The translations under genes and the position numbers were made by a program. The notes below the pieces were generated by a model. The model was not told the origin of the DNA and did not search any database. It saw only the letters and a list, made by a program, of their open reading frames with translations. A stretch of DNA of 64,000 nucleotides from positions 1-64,000 of the forward strand of contig QCJV01000002.1 in the NCBI GenBank assembly GCA_003215795.1. The letters are read 5' to 3'. Within the stretch, counting starts at the first letter, position 1. Each line of letters starts with the position of its first letter. This document shows positions 43,174 through 53,717 of this stretch, piece after piece. This stretch comes from Prochlorococcus sp. AG-409-F19. Its GTDB lineage: Bacteria; Cyanobacteriota; Cyanobacteriia; PCC-6307; Cyanobiaceae.

Positions 43174-43965
43174 ATGAGATTTCGTCCTTTGCTAGCCCTG
43201 GTGCTTGCTTTCTGTCTCACCTTCATAGCTGCCCCAAGTAGTGTCTCTGCTTCTGGAGAAAGGGGTAATGCAAGATTTGCCGATGTTGTTAATACCGGCA
43301 AAGCAAATGACTGCCCAACAATATCTGCTGGATCTCAAGGATCACTCAGCATTGATGGACGTCTTACTGATATCTGCATGCACCCAACTGAAGTGTATGT
43401 AAAGGTTTCTAGATCAAAGAGAGCAGAAGCTGAATTTGTACCAGCAAAAATCATTAGTCCACGAAACAATACAACCGTTGAGCAGGTCTATGGTGATGTT
43501 TCTGGAAGCACCTTCAAAGAGCAAGGTGGTATTGACTTTCAACTAATTACTGTTCTTTCTCCTACTGGAGAAGAGTTCCCATTTGTCTTCTCAGCCAAAG
43601 AAATGGCTGTAGATTTCAAAGGTAAGTCAATAGCTCCAGGTTCTGAAGCTTCTGGCACTACTTATACTCCTAGCTACCGTACCGGTGATTTCCTAGATCC
43701 AAAAAGTAGAGCTAAAGATACTGGTGTTGAATATGCACAAGGTCTTGTTGCTTTAGGTGGTGACGATGAAGAACTTGCAAAAGAAAACATCAAAAGAGAC
43801 CTTGATGGTAAAGGGGTTATCACCCTTTCAATTGATAGTGTCGATTCTGATACATCTGAATTTGCAGGTACTTTTGTTGCAGTTCAACCATCAGATAACG
43901 ATTTAGGTTCAAAAGAGCCAGTTGATGTCAAAATCATTGGTGAGCTATATGGTCGCAAAGCTTAA
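43174..43965 (+). CDS. psbO: Photosystem II manganese-stabilizing protein PsbO
   Basis: Signal peptide, CPTIS...ICMHPTEVYVK, GIDFQLITVLSPTGEEFPFVFSAKE, FAGTFVAVQPSDNDLGSKEPVDVKIIGELYG. Confidence 0.96.
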   Translation: MRFRPLLALVLAFCLTFIAAPSSVSASGERGNARFADVVNTGKANDCPTISAGSQGSLSIDGRLTDICMHPTEVYVKVSRSKRAEAEFVPAKIISPRNNTTVEQVYGDVSGSTFKEQGGIDFQLITVLSPTGEEFPFVFSAKEMAVDFKGKSIAPGSEASGTTYTPSYRTGDFLDPKSRAKDTGVEYAQGLVALGGDDEELAKENIKRDLDGKGVITLSIDSVDSDTSEFAGTFVAVQPSDNDLGSKEPVDVKIIGELYGRKA

Positions 43966-43993
43966 AATCACTTTTGATTTTTAAGTAAAGACC

Positions 43994-44033
43994 AACAACA
44001 AAAAAGGGTCCTTTAGGACCCTTTTTTGTTGTT
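43994..44033 (+). terminator. Rho-independent terminator of psbO
   Basis: 18-bp perfect stem AACAACAAAAAAGGGTCC-TTTA-GGACCCTTTTTTGTTGTT, 26 nt after the psbO stop. Confidence 0.92.
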
Positions 44034-44095
44034 CAATCATTACCTCTAGTTTTTTTACTATATCTGGGAGAATTTCTCGGATCTATTTACTCCTA

Positions 44096-45268
44096 ATGAC
44101 CTTTCAACAAACATTGTCAAATTCAAGATCTGAAGTTATACCGCCCTATGGTGGAAAACTGGAAAACTTAATGGTTCCCTCCGATGCTCGTGAAGAAATA
44201 CTTGCAACAACAAGTAAGACCATTGAATGCTCAGATCGAAATGCTTGTGATATTGAACTACTTATAATTGGAGGTTTCTCGCCTCTTAAAGGCTTCATGA
44301 ACAAAGAAAATTACGAGTCTGTGGTTGAAAGAAACAGAACAGCTGATGGAAGATTGTTTGGCCTACCTATCGTTATGGATACCAATCGTGAAGATTTAGA
44401 AATAGGGGACAAAGTAATTCTTCGCTATAAAGAACAAGATCTAGCAGTTTTAACTATCAATGATAAGTGGGAGCCAGACAAAGTCCTTGAAGCTCAAGGA
44501 TGCTATGGAACTACTTCATTAGAACATCCTGCTGTAAGGATGATTGCAATGGAAAGAAAGCAATTTTATCTAGGCGGGGAATTAAAGGGTATAGAGCTCC
44601 CAAAAAGAATCTTTCCGTGCAAAACACCAACAGAAGTTCGAAAAAATCTTCCTAAAGATCAAGATGTAGTTGCTTTTCAATGCAGGAATCCTATTCATAG
44701 AGCTCATTACGAATTATTCACTCAAGCGCTTCATGCTGAAAATGTAAGTAAAAGTGCTGTCGTACTGGTTCATCCAACATGTGGTCCAACTCAGGAAGAT
44801 GATATTCCAGGAGAGATTCGCTTCCAGACTTACGAACGGTTAGCAGATGAAGTAAACAATCCAATGATTAGATGGGCTTACCTACCCTATTCAATGCATA
44901 TGGCTGGTCCAAGAGAAGCTCTGCAACATATGATTATTAGAAGGAACTATGGATGCTCACATTTCATCATTGGTCGTGACATGGCCGGTTGCAAATCAAA
45001 CTTAACTGGTAAAGATTTTTATGGTCCTTACGATGCTCAAGATTTTGCAAAAGAATGTTCTACAGAGCTAGAAATGGAGACTGTTCCTTCATTAAATCTT
45101 GTTTATACAGAAGAAGAAGGCTATGTAACAGCCTCTCATGCAGAGAGTTCAGGCTTGAAAGTTAAAAAGCTTAGTGGGACACAATTTAGGCAAATGCTCC
45201 GAAGTGGCGAAGACATTCCAGAATGGTTTGCATTCCGGAGTGTGGTCGAAGTACTTAGAAATACCTAA
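44096..45268 (+). CDS. sat: Sulfate adenylyltransferase
   Basis: FQCRNPIHRAHYELF, LVHPTCGPTQEDDIPGEIR, HFIIGRDMAGC. Confidence 0.95.
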   Translation: MTFQQTLSNSRSEVIPPYGGKLENLMVPSDAREEILATTSKTIECSDRNACDIELLIIGGFSPLKGFMNKENYESVVERNRTADGRLFGLPIVMDTNREDLEIGDKVILRYKEQDLAVLTINDKWEPDKVLEAQGCYGTTSLEHPAVRMIAMERKQFYLGGELKGIELPKRIFPCKTPTEVRKNLPKDQDVVAFQCRNPIHRAHYELFTQALHAENVSKSAVVLVHPTCGPTQEDDIPGEIRFQTYERLADEVNNPMIRWAYLPYSMHMAGPREALQHMIIRRNYGCSHFIIGRDMAGCKSNLTGKDFYGPYDAQDFAKECSTELEMETVPSLNLVYTEEEGYVTASHAESSGLKVKKLSGTQFRQMLRSGEDIPEWFAFRSVVEVLRNT

Positions 45269-45316
45269 CAGATCGGGCAAAATCCTATTAATATTGCTTC
45301 ATACGAGTAAAGAACC

Positions 45317-47170
45317 TTGAACAAACGCTGGAGAAACATAGCTCTCTACTTCCTTATGGTTGTAGTAATCATCTCTGTTGGCAGTACTCTCTTACAACGT
45401 CCTAACCAATCCGAAGGACCAAGCACACTGCGATATAGCGATTTTATTGAAGCAGTACAAGACAAACAGGTCAGTAGGGTTTTCCTTTCTCCAGATAATG
45501 AAACAGCACAAATTATTGAAAATGATGGGAGTCGAGCTGAAGTCAATCTCGCTCCAGATCAAGACCTATTGCAACTTCTGACAGAAAATGATGTAGACAT
45601 TGCAGTTCAACCTGCACAACAAGCTAATCCATGGCAACAAGCAGCTAGCAGTCTGTTTTTCCCATTTCTACTTCTTGCTGGTCTCTTTTTTCTATTCCGT
45701 CGTTCCCAAGGTGGAGCCGGGGGTGGCGGTAATCCAGCAATGAGTTTTGGTAAAAGCAAGGCTCGATTGCAAATGGAACCTTCAACGCAAGTTACTTTTG
45801 GTGATGTTGCTGGAATTGAGGGAGCAAAGCTAGAACTTTCTGAAGTAGTCGACTTTTTAAAAAATCCTGACCGATTTACTGCAGTTGGAGCAAAAATTCC
45901 TAAAGGAGTTCTTCTAGTTGGACCTCCTGGTACTGGTAAAACACTATTAGCAAAAGCTGTTGCTGGAGAAGCCGCAGTACCTTTCTTTTCTATATCTGGA
46001 TCTGAATTTGTAGAAATGTTTGTAGGAGTAGGAGCAAGTCGAGTTAGAGATCTTTTTGAACAAGCTAAAAAGAATGCACCATGTATCGTTTTTATTGATG
46101 AAATTGATGCTGTTGGGCGGCAAAGAGGCGCTGGCCTTGGCGGTGGGAATGATGAAAGGGAACAAACCCTGAATCAATTGCTAACGGAGATGGATGGATT
46201 TGAGGGAAATACTGGAATCATTATCGTTGCAGCAACCAATAGACCAGACGTTCTTGACTCAGCCTTATTAAGACCCGGTCGTTTTGATCGACAAGTTGTT
46301 GTTGATAGACCTGACTATCTAGGGCGCCTACAAATTTTAAAAGTACATGCTAGAGGGAAAACTCTTTCAAAAGATGTTGATCTTGATCAAGTAGCAAGAA
46401 GAACACCAGGTTTTACTGGTGCAGACCTTTCTAATTTGCTCAATGAAGCTGCAATACTTGCTGCCAGAAGAGAGCGGACGGAAGTAAGCAAGCTCGAAAT
46501 TGGAGATGCCATTGAAAGAGTTATGGCTGGCCCTGAAAAAAAAGACAGAGTTATGAGTAATAAAAGAAAGGAATTAGTTGCTTATCACGAAGCTGGCCAT
46601 GCTCTAGTAGGTGCCGTTATGCCTGATTACGATCCAGTTCAAAAAATATCAATTATTCCACGAGGCCAAGCTGGAGGATTAACTTTTTTCACTCCCAGTG
46701 AAGAAAGAATGGAGTCTGGTCTTTATTCAAGGTCTTATCTTCAAAATCAAATGGCAGTTGCACTTGGGGGACGCGTAGCAGAAGAAATAGTTTATGGAGA
46801 AGATGAGGTGACTACTGGAGCTTCTAATGATCTAAAGCAAGTTGCTCAGGTTGCAAGGCAAATGGTTACGCGCTTTGGCATGAGTGAAAAACTTGGCCCG
46901 GTAGCCTTAGGACGCTCACAAGGAGGAATGTTCCTAGGTAGAGATATAGCTGCTGAAAGAGACTTTTCTGAAGATACTGCTGCCACAATTGATGAAGAAG
47001 TGTCCTACCTGGTTGATATAGCTTACAAACGAGCCACTAAGGCACTAGAGGACAATAGATCTGTTCTCAATGAACTTGCAGAAATGCTTATTGAAAAAGA
47101 AACAGTTGATTCGGAGGACCTACAAGAACTACTAATCAAAAGAGAAGTAAAAGTTGCTGAATATATCTAA
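45317..47170 (+). CDS. ftsH: ATP-dependent zinc metalloprotease FtsH
   Basis: [18 protein letters not shown] Walker [21 protein letters not shown] zinc motif. Confidence 0.97.
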   Translation: MNKRWRNIALYFLMVVVIISVGSTLLQRPNQSEGPSTLRYSDFIEAVQDKQVSRVFLSPDNETAQIIENDGSRAEVNLAPDQDLLQLLTENDVDIAVQPAQQANPWQQAASSLFFPFLLLAGLFFLFRRSQGGAGGGGNPAMSFGKSKARLQMEPSTQVTFGDVAGIEGAKLELSEVVDFLKNPDRFTAVGAKIPKGVLLVGPPGTGKTLLAKAVAGEAAVPFFSISGSEFVEMFVGVGASRVRDLFEQAKKNAPCIVFIDEIDAVGRQRGAGLGGGNDEREQTLNQLLTEMDGFEGNTGIIIVAATNRPDVLDSALLRPGRFDRQVVVDRPDYLGRLQILKVHARGKTLSKDVDLDQVARRTPGFTGADLSNLLNEAAILAARRERTEVSKLEIGDAIERVMAGPEKKDRVMSNKRKELVAYHEAGHALVGAVMPDYDPVQKISIIPRGQAGGLTFFTPSEERMESGLYSRSYLQNQMAVALGGRVAEEIVYGEDEVTTGASNDLKQVAQVARQMVTRFGMSEKLGPVALGRSQGGMFLGRDIAAERDFSEDTAATIDEEVSYLVDIAYKRATKALEDNRSVLNELAEMLIEKETVDSEDLQELLIKREVKVAEYI

Positions 47171-47825
47171 ATCAAATTCATTTAATGGATGGAAAGAAAA
47201 GCAGGATTCTCTTATTTCTTCTCTTATTTCTCAGCCATTAATTATAGTATTGAGAATATCTAAAGACAATCTTGATCAATTATATTTTGAGGATATAATT
47301 TGCTTAATAAATAGACTCATTGGTTATGATATTAAAAATATAGAAATTGCATGGTCTTCGCATCCTAATTGGGTTCCTTTTATAAAAGAAGTTAAAAAGC
47401 AATTCACTGACATATCATTTGGAGCAGCTTCTTTAACCGACCCAAGGTCCTTAGAAACAATTACAGAACTTGGCTTTAGGTTTTCAATGTCTCCATTCTG
47501 GGATATTAAACTACAATTAAGAGCTCGAGAATTAGGTCAATTAGTAATACCAGGTGTCTTTTCCCCTTCTGAGATTCAACAAGCAATTAATTTTGGATAT
47601 CGAGCCATTAAACTCTTCCCAGCATCATTACTAGGAGTCAACTATATCAATCAAATTGGAGCGTCTTTTCACCCTAGCCCTTTTTTCATTGCTGCAGGTG
47701 GCATGAAGATTAGAGATATAAACCTATGGCTTTCAAATGGTTGTGGAGCGATCATTCTTGGGAGAGATCTAATAAACAATTATCATATAGACCCAGATCT
47801 CGAGAAATGGCTCAAGGAAAAATAA
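47154..47825 (+). CDS. KDPG/KHG aldolase-like protein
   Basis: IKNIEIAWS (catalytic Glu region), [16 protein letters not shown] Schiff-base Lys, IAAGGMK; TTG start overlapping ftsH by 17 nt. Confidence 0.8.
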   Translation: MLNISKSNSFNGWKEKQDSLISSLISQPLIIVLRISKDNLDQLYFEDIICLINRLIGYDIKNIEIAWSSHPNWVPFIKEVKKQFTDISFGAASLTDPRSLETITELGFRFSMSPFWDIKLQLRARELGQLVIPGVFSPSEIQQAINFGYRAIKLFPASLLGVNYINQIGASFHPSPFFIAAGGMKIRDINLWLSNGCGAIILGRDLINNYHIDPDLEKWLKEK

Positions 47826-47907
47826 GTTGTACATTCTTGGTCTCTTGACCATAAAAGCATAGAAGATAGAGATGATTTCTATTTACAAACTCTATGCATT
47901 CAATTAA

Positions 47908-48996
47908 CTACCAAAGACTGCATTGGCCTTTATGTCTTAAAAGATGATCTGCCAATACTATTGCAACCATTGCTTCAACCATAGGGACCGCTCTAGGTAA
48001 GACGCATGGATCATGCCTCCCTTTTGCAGCAAGAACAGTTCTATTACCTTCTGAATCAATGGTTTTCTGCTCTTTTCGAATAGTTGCTGTTGGCTTAAAT
48101 CCAACCCTAAGAATTATTGGCTCACCATTACTAATTCCTCCTTGGATCCCTCCGGAGTTATTTGAAGCAGTTCGCAATCTATGAACATCTGAGGACAAAA
48201 ATTCATCATTATGATCACTTCCTCGCAAGTATGTTCCTCTAAAACCTGATCCAACTTCAAACCCCTTGCTTGCAGGCAATGACATTAAAGCCTTTGCAAA
48301 GTCTGCCTCTAATTTGTCAAAAACAGGCATCCCAAGGCCGCCTGGAGCATCACGAACAATGCATTCAATAACACCTCCACAAGAATCCCCGTCTTGACTA
48401 ATCTCCTCAATTCGTTCGATCATCAAACTTGCATTTTCTTTATCTGGACATCTAACAATATTTGATTCAATATCCTCAAGGCAGACCTTAGTGATATCTA
48501 TTTGGGCATCAATATCATGAATACGTCTTACCCAAGCAAGAACTTCAGTCCCATAAGCTTTCTTAAGTATTTGCTTTGCAATAGCTCCAGCTGCAACTCT
48601 TCCAATTGTTTCTCTTGCTGAAGCTCGGCCACCACCACTTTGAGCCTGAATTCCATATTTCAATTGATATGTACCATCGGCATGAGAAGGTCGAAATACA
48701 TTCTTCATTTCACCGTAATCCCTTGGTCTTTGATCCTTATTCCTAACCATCATGGCTATTGGTGTGCCAAGGGTTTTCATATCAACTGTTCCGCTCAAAA
48801 TCTCGACTTGGTCTAACTCTTTCCTTGGCGTAGTGATTTTGCTTTGGCCAGGTCTTCGACGATCAAGCTCTTCTTGTATTTTCACAACATCTAGTTCAAG
48901 CCTAGGAGGGCAACCATCTACCACAACCCCTACGCCCCCTCCATGGGATTCACCAAATGTGGTAACCCGAAAGAAATCTCCAAAACTACTGCTCAT
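47908..48996 (-). CDS. aroC: Chorismate synthase
   Basis: [47 protein letters not shown]; start MSSSF preferred. Confidence 0.96.
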   Translation of the reverse strand: MSSSFGDFFRVTTFGESHGGGVGVVVDGCPPRLELDVVKIQEELDRRRPGQSKITTPRKELDQVEILSGTVDMKTLGTPIAMMVRNKDQRPRDYGEMKNVFRPSHADGTYQLKYGIQAQSGGGRASARETIGRVAAGAIAKQILKKAYGTEVLAWVRRIHDIDAQIDITKVCLEDIESNIVRCPDKENASLMIERIEEISQDGDSCGGVIECIVRDAPGGLGMPVFDKLEADFAKALMSLPASKGFEVGSGFRGTYLRGSDHNDEFLSSDVHRLRTASNNSGGIQGGISNGEPIILRVGFKPTATIRKEQKTIDSEGNRTVLAAKGRHDPCVLPRAVPMVEAMVAIVLADHLLRHKGQCSLW

Positions 48997-49088
48997 GAAT
49001 TTCTTATTTTGCGGATATAACAAAAAGGTTTATTTCAGCAAAAGCCTAATCAATCATTGGCCATTTAGCAGAAATTAAAAATTTTTCG

Positions 49089-49119
49089 AAAAAAAAACCC
49101 CTCTAAATTAAGAGGGGCT
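49089..49119 (-). terminator. Rho-independent terminator of psbA
   Basis: Minus strand: AAG-CCCCTCT-TAATTT-AGAGGGG-TTTTTTTTT. Confidence 0.92.
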
Positions 49120-49164
49120 TAAAAAGCAAACAAAAGTGTTTATTCGTTCTTAAAAAAACAAATA

Positions 49165-50247
49165 TCAACCAATTGCAGGAGCAACTAATGCCACAGAAGT
49201 GGATTCAGCGGCTGCCAAGTCAAGAGGGAAGTTGTGAGCATTGCGCTCATGCATAACTTCCATACCTAGGTTTGCACGGTTTAGTACATCGCCCCAAGTT
49301 GGAACAACCTTACCATTTGCGTCAACCACTGACTGGTTGAAATTGAATCCATTTAGGTTGAATGCCATGGTGCAAATGCCCATAGAAGTCAGCCAAACGC
49401 ATACAACTGGGAAGATTGCCAAGAAGAAGTGAAGACTACGACTGTTATTGAAGCTTGCATATTGGAAGATCAAACGTCCGAAGTAGCCATGAGCTGCAAC
49501 GATGTTGTATGTTTCTTCCTCTTGTCCAAACTTATAACCATAGTTCTGAGACTCATTCTCAGTGGTTTCACGAATAAGTGAAGAAGTCACCAATGAACCA
49601 TGCATAGCTGAGAACAAGCTTCCACCAAACATTCCTGCAACACCAGCCATGTGGAATGGGTGCATAAGAATGTTGTGCTCTGCCTGGAACACAAACATAA
49701 AGTTAAATGTTCCTGAAATTCCTAAAGGCATTCCATCAGAGAAAGATCCCTGACCAAATGGGTATACAAGGAAAACAGCAAAAGCAGCGGAAACTGGTGC
49801 TGAATAAGCAACACAGATCCATGGACGCATACCTAAACGGTATGAAAGTTCCCACTGACGGCCCATCCAACCGCAAATACCGATGAGGAAGTGGAAAATA
49901 ACTAGCTGGTAAGGACCGCCGTTATAAAGCCACTCATCAAGAGTTGCAGCTTCCCAAATTGGGTAAAAGTGAAGACCGATTGCATTACTAGAAGGAACTA
50001 CAGCACCAGAAATGATGTTGTTTCCATAAATGAAAGATCCTGCAACAGGCTCACGGATGCCATCAATATCAACTGGAGGAGCTGCTATAAAAGCAACTAC
50101 AAAGCAGATTGCTGCCGCTAAAAGGCAAGGGATCATCAATACACCGAACCAACCGACGTAAATACGGTTGTCAGTAGATGTGACCCACTCACAGAATTGC
50201 GGCCAACCGCCTAGCAGCGCGGAGCGCTGCTTTCTAATGGTGGTCAT
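49165..50247 (-). CDS. psbA: Photosystem II D1 protein
   Basis: Full-length D1: [77 protein letters not shown]. Confidence 0.98.
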   Translation of the reverse strand: MTTIRKQRSALLGGWPQFCEWVTSTDNRIYVGWFGVLMIPCLLAAAICFVVAFIAAPPVDIDGIREPVAGSFIYGNNIISGAVVPSSNAIGLHFYPIWEAATLDEWLYNGGPYQLVIFHFLIGICGWMGRQWELSYRLGMRPWICVAYSAPVSAAFAVFLVYPFGQGSFSDGMPLGISGTFNFMFVFQAEHNILMHPFHMAGVAGMFGGSLFSAMHGSLVTSSLIRETTENESQNYGYKFGQEEETYNIVAAHGYFGRLIFQYASFNNSRSLHFFLAIFPVVCVWLTSMGICTMAFNLNGFNFNQSVVDANGKVVPTWGDVLNRANLGMEVMHERNAHNFPLDLAAAESTSVALVAPAIG

Positions 50248-50572
50248 GAGGACGTGAATTCAAATCCCAAAAGGGATATTTATGTAAGAACGAGGACGAA
50301 GCCCCGCCAGGAGGAGTTTATATGAAAATCTGCAATTACGCGAGCCTTCCTGAAAGTTTTCTTATAAAGAAAATATATAGATACCTTACAACTTCGCTTA
50401 TGGATAATTTTACGATAAAAAATGGATGCTCCTTGTCTACTAAATCAGAAGTTCAAATTCCTAAGATTAAAAAATCTATGTTGGGCAAGGTTGACATCAA
50501 TCAAAGCAATAGATTCCGTTAAATCATCTAAGAAATTACCAAGAAATGATCTCTTAAGAAACACTTAATCAG

Positions 50573-50640
50573 TAATCAATTCATAGAAAGTAAATATCTA
50601 GATTTTTTATTTAGAGAATTTACTTTCTATGAATTGATTA
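50573..50640. repeat. Perfect 23-bp inverted repeat (22-nt spacer)
   Basis: TAATCAATTCATAGAAAGTAAAT (50573-50595) and its exact reverse complement ATTTACTTTCTATGAATTGATTA (50618-50640). Confidence 0.95.
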
Positions 50641-51553
50641 AAGCGTAAAAGGCATCTCTCCAACAATCATCAAATCTCCAAACTTCTTTTTTAGTTAAGG
50701 AAAGTGCTATATTTTTTTCAACATATGCCGCCTCATTAATAAACACTGGAAATACTTCATCTATAAAAGAATTATCGCAAAGGTTTACTATATCTCCATT
50801 TAAATACTCAAATAATGGATATCCATTTTTAATTGGCTGCCAATCCTTACCTTCAAGATCACCATGAATATATGCAATGGGTTGTCCAGAGGAATCTCTT
50901 GGGAAATCAATACTTTTTAAATGTCTATGAACAACTAATTTCTCTGGAAAGCAGCTCTTAGAAGTAATTGATTTAGATATTTCCTCTAAGCAAATCTTTA
51001 GGGTTTGAAACGTTTGTTGAATAATTCTGCTATTGAGTGATCCCTGAGGAACAGGTCCTATTTCGACAACAAATCCACAAGGCCACGCTTCTACTAAAAA
51101 ACCTTTTTGCGATGAATTTCCCTCGTGCAAATATACTGGTAAGCCTATACGATTCTGAATCAGAGAGACTAGTGCCAAGTCAACAGGTCGTCTCCCATAA
51201 ATGACAAGACTTGAACCCATGCAGGCGGTAGTGCTGTGAAAATCAATTGCTATTTGAGAAGGATTTTGACCACTAGGTCCATAAAGAGCTAAAAGCTGCT
51301 TCGCACGAGAAATCTCTGAATCAGTATTCTTTTCAGAATTAAGTAAATCTAAAGAGAAGCTTCTGTTTAAATCTCTATGCAAATATCTTGTTCCCTTTTC
51401 AAAAGCCAAGGGATTTCCTATTACTGAAATAACCTTTAAACCGCACCTATCTATAAGATCTTGGTTTTCTTTCCACTGATTAAAAACCCAAGGGGCATTT
51501 ATTTCATTTCCATGGGTGCCTGCCACCAAAAGCACCTGTAGATTTGACATCAA
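50627..51553 (-). CDS. Aspartoacylase/succinylglutamate desuccinylase-like zinc carboxypeptidase
   Basis: LLVAGTHGNEINAPW, DLNRSFS, IDFHSTTACMGSSLVIY, VEIGPVPQGSL. Confidence 0.9.
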   Translation of the reverse strand: MMSNLQVLLVAGTHGNEINAPWVFNQWKENQDLIDRCGLKVISVIGNPLAFEKGTRYLHRDLNRSFSLDLLNSEKNTDSEISRAKQLLALYGPSGQNPSQIAIDFHSTTACMGSSLVIYGRRPVDLALVSLIQNRIGLPVYLHEGNSSQKGFLVEAWPCGFVVEIGPVPQGSLNSRIIQQTFQTLKICLEEISKSITSKSCFPEKLVVHRHLKSIDFPRDSSGQPIAYIHGDLEGKDWQPIKNGYPLFEYLNGDIVNLCDNSFIDEVFPVFINEAAYVEKNIALSLTKKEVWRFDDCWRDAFYALINS

Positions 51554-51603
51554 AGATTATTAAATTGTTTCCTATTTCTGAAAATATCTACAAAATAATT
51601 TGC

Positions 51604-52581
51604 ATGTCAATACCTCCAACAATTGTTTCATCAGCCCGAGCGGGTTGGAAATGGCAATGGAATCAATTAATGAATGGCCTTGCTCCTGCTGACAAATCAG
51701 GAAACTTTTGCCGCAAACCCAGCCAGGCACAGAATGCCATTCTTCCAAATCCAGAAGATCTCTTAAATCGATCAATGCATGAATTCCCTATTCTCGTAAT
51801 TGGTCGAAGCTGTCCTTGGGCCCATCGAACATGGCTAATGTATGAACTAAGAAATTTAAGTAGTTCATTAAATCTTCTAATAGCCCAACCTGACTACAAA
51901 GGAGGATTGTGGAAACTCTCGCCTAGTTGGAAGGGTTGTCAATCTCTTCTAGATCTTTATAAATTCTTTAATTCTCCTCCAACTCATAGAGCGACGGTTC
52001 CTGCCCTCTTTGATCCAAAAGAAACCATCAAAGAAAAACCTAAATTACTAGGAAATGAAAGTGCGCAATTAATAGAAATTCTAAATCAGTGGCCTGCTCC
52101 AGATGGTATTCCAAATTTTTGCCCAAAAGAACTACAAAAAGATATAGATGAATGGCAAGCATTAATACAAGAATCAATAAATAATGGAGTCTATAAGTGT
52201 GGTTTTGCTAGAAACCAAAAAGCTTATAACAAAGCCAGCGAAAAGCTTTTTGATTCTTTAAAAACTATTGAAGAAAGTCTTTCTCGTAAGGGACCTTGGC
52301 TCTGCGGAAACAGGCTAACGCTAGCAGATATAAGGCTTTTCCCAACCATCATTAGATGGGAATCAGTCTATTCTCCTTTATTTGGCTGCACCCAGGAATC
52401 CTTATCATCTTTTCCAGCAATTCTTAATTGGCGAAAGAAATTTTTTCATCTCCCCAAAGTTTCAAATACTTGTAATACTACAAATTGGAGAAATGACTAT
52501 TTCGGAGCGCTATTTCCACTGAATCCAAGCAATATAATCCCAAAAGGGCCTAATGTGGATCAAATAGTTAATAGCTATTGA
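51604..52581 (+). CDS. Glutathione S-transferase family protein (ECM4/xenocoumacin-type glutathionyl-hydroquinone reductase-like)
   Basis: RSCPWAHRTW active-site Cys, GPWLCGNRLTLADIRLFPTIIRWESVY; internal start preferred to 51544. Confidence 0.87.
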   Translation: MSIPPTIVSSARAGWKWQWNQLMNGLAPADKSGNFCRKPSQAQNAILPNPEDLLNRSMHEFPILVIGRSCPWAHRTWLMYELRNLSSSLNLLIAQPDYKGGLWKLSPSWKGCQSLLDLYKFFNSPPTHRATVPALFDPKETIKEKPKLLGNESAQLIEILNQWPAPDGIPNFCPKELQKDIDEWQALIQESINNGVYKCGFARNQKAYNKASEKLFDSLKTIEESLSRKGPWLCGNRLTLADIRLFPTIIRWESVYSPLFGCTQESLSSFPAILNWRKKFFHLPKVSNTCNTTNWRNDYFGALFPLNPSNIIPKGPNVDQIVNSY

Positions 52582-52606
52582 ACTAAACTGTGTTTAAGCT
52601 AAATTC

Positions 52607-53248
52607 ATGGAAAATACTCTTGAAATTGAATTTGAAGGAGTTTACGGGAAATACAAAATTACACAAGAAGATAAAAAAGAAGTAAGGAACTATCGATTAG
52701 CTCTTTTGATTTGTGGGATATCATTTACGGCTGGTATGTCTCAGTGGTTATTAATTGGTAATTCTTTTGCCTGGATTTGGCTTATCCCAATGTCCATTTC
52801 ATTAGGCCTTGCTTTGAAATGGATACATATCTATGTTCAAGTCCTTCATAGGACTCTTCAGCTTTTCTGGGCCATAGGGGCCTTAGGCATTACTGCTCTC
52901 ATTTTGAAGGGCAATTCACAAGAACTAATTTCTGATCTTGTATCTAGGCCAATTCTAATATTAATAATTGGCCCTTACTTTGCAGCAATGGCTGGATTAG
53001 GCTTTAAAGAGTTTTTTTGTTTCCAGCGACCTGAAGCCATTGGCCTAACTCTTTTACTACCAATCAGTCTTGGTAGTCACTTACTGGGAGTACTCCCTAA
53101 GGAGATAGAAATGATATTGCTATGTTTGTCAGCTGTACTTTTCTTAATCCTTGCGGTGCGAAAATTTGGAATGGATGCAGCCTCTGATATTGGAGATAAA
53201 AGTATTTTTCAATACCTCAGAAGCAAAGATCAGACAGCAAAGTCTTAA
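52607..53248 (+). CDS. DUF2301-like membrane protein
   Basis: Six or more TM segments, cyanobacterial-type GPYFAAMAGLGFKEFFCFQRPEA. Confidence 0.7.
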   Translation: MENTLEIEFEGVYGKYKITQEDKKEVRNYRLALLICGISFTAGMSQWLLIGNSFAWIWLIPMSISLGLALKWIHIYVQVLHRTLQLFWAIGALGITALILKGNSQELISDLVSRPILILIIGPYFAAMAGLGFKEFFCFQRPEAIGLTLLLPISLGSHLLGVLPKEIEMILLCLSAVLFLILAVRKFGMDAASDIGDKSIFQYLRSKDQTAKS

Positions 53249-53447
53249 ATGAAAAACTAAACCTAAAAACAATTTTTTAAATATCTATCTAATTGATCAT
53301 CAAAAGCAGACATTTGAACTCTATAATATAGCTATAACTGGGTTCTAGAGAAAAAGGTGTTGTAAACCAAACCAACTTTTAGTGGCAGAAATGAATAATC
53401 TATTTAGTGTAATAAAGTTGAAAGCTAAGGCTTAAAGCAACAAACCA

Positions 53448-53666
53448 ATGAAATCAATCGACGAACACATTCAGAAAGATCAAAGTGAGATTCTTTCTGC
53501 AAAAGCAGAGGGAAATGTTCCCAAGGCAAGGCATCTTGAAGAAGAACTTCACTCGCTTGAGGAATATAAAGAGCATCATCCAGATGATAAGCACGATCCA
53601 ACAGCATTAGAATTATTCTGTGATGCAAATCCAGATGAACCAGAATGTCTTGTATATGATGATTAA
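53448..53666 (+). CDS. CP12 domain-containing protein (C-terminal Cys pair only)
   Basis: C-terminal LFCDANPDEPECLVYDD CP12 signature. Confidence 0.88.
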   Translation: MKSIDEHIQKDQSEILSAKAEGNVPKARHLEEELHSLEEYKEHHPDDKHDPTALELFCDANPDEPECLVYDD

Positions 53667-53693
53667 AAAAGTGGGCTAAGGCCCACTTTTTTA
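53664..53693 (+). terminator. Rho-independent terminator of the CP12 gene
   Basis: TAAAAAAGTGGGC-TAAG-GCCCACTTTTTTA, 13-bp stem starting at the stop codon. Confidence 0.92.
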
Positions 53694-53717
53694 ATGAAAA
53701 TTACTTCAACGCTATAT

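Noticed and set aside
45378-45581. 67-aa ORF inside ftsH
   Set aside because: Alternative frame of a strongly supported ftsH; no independent evidence.
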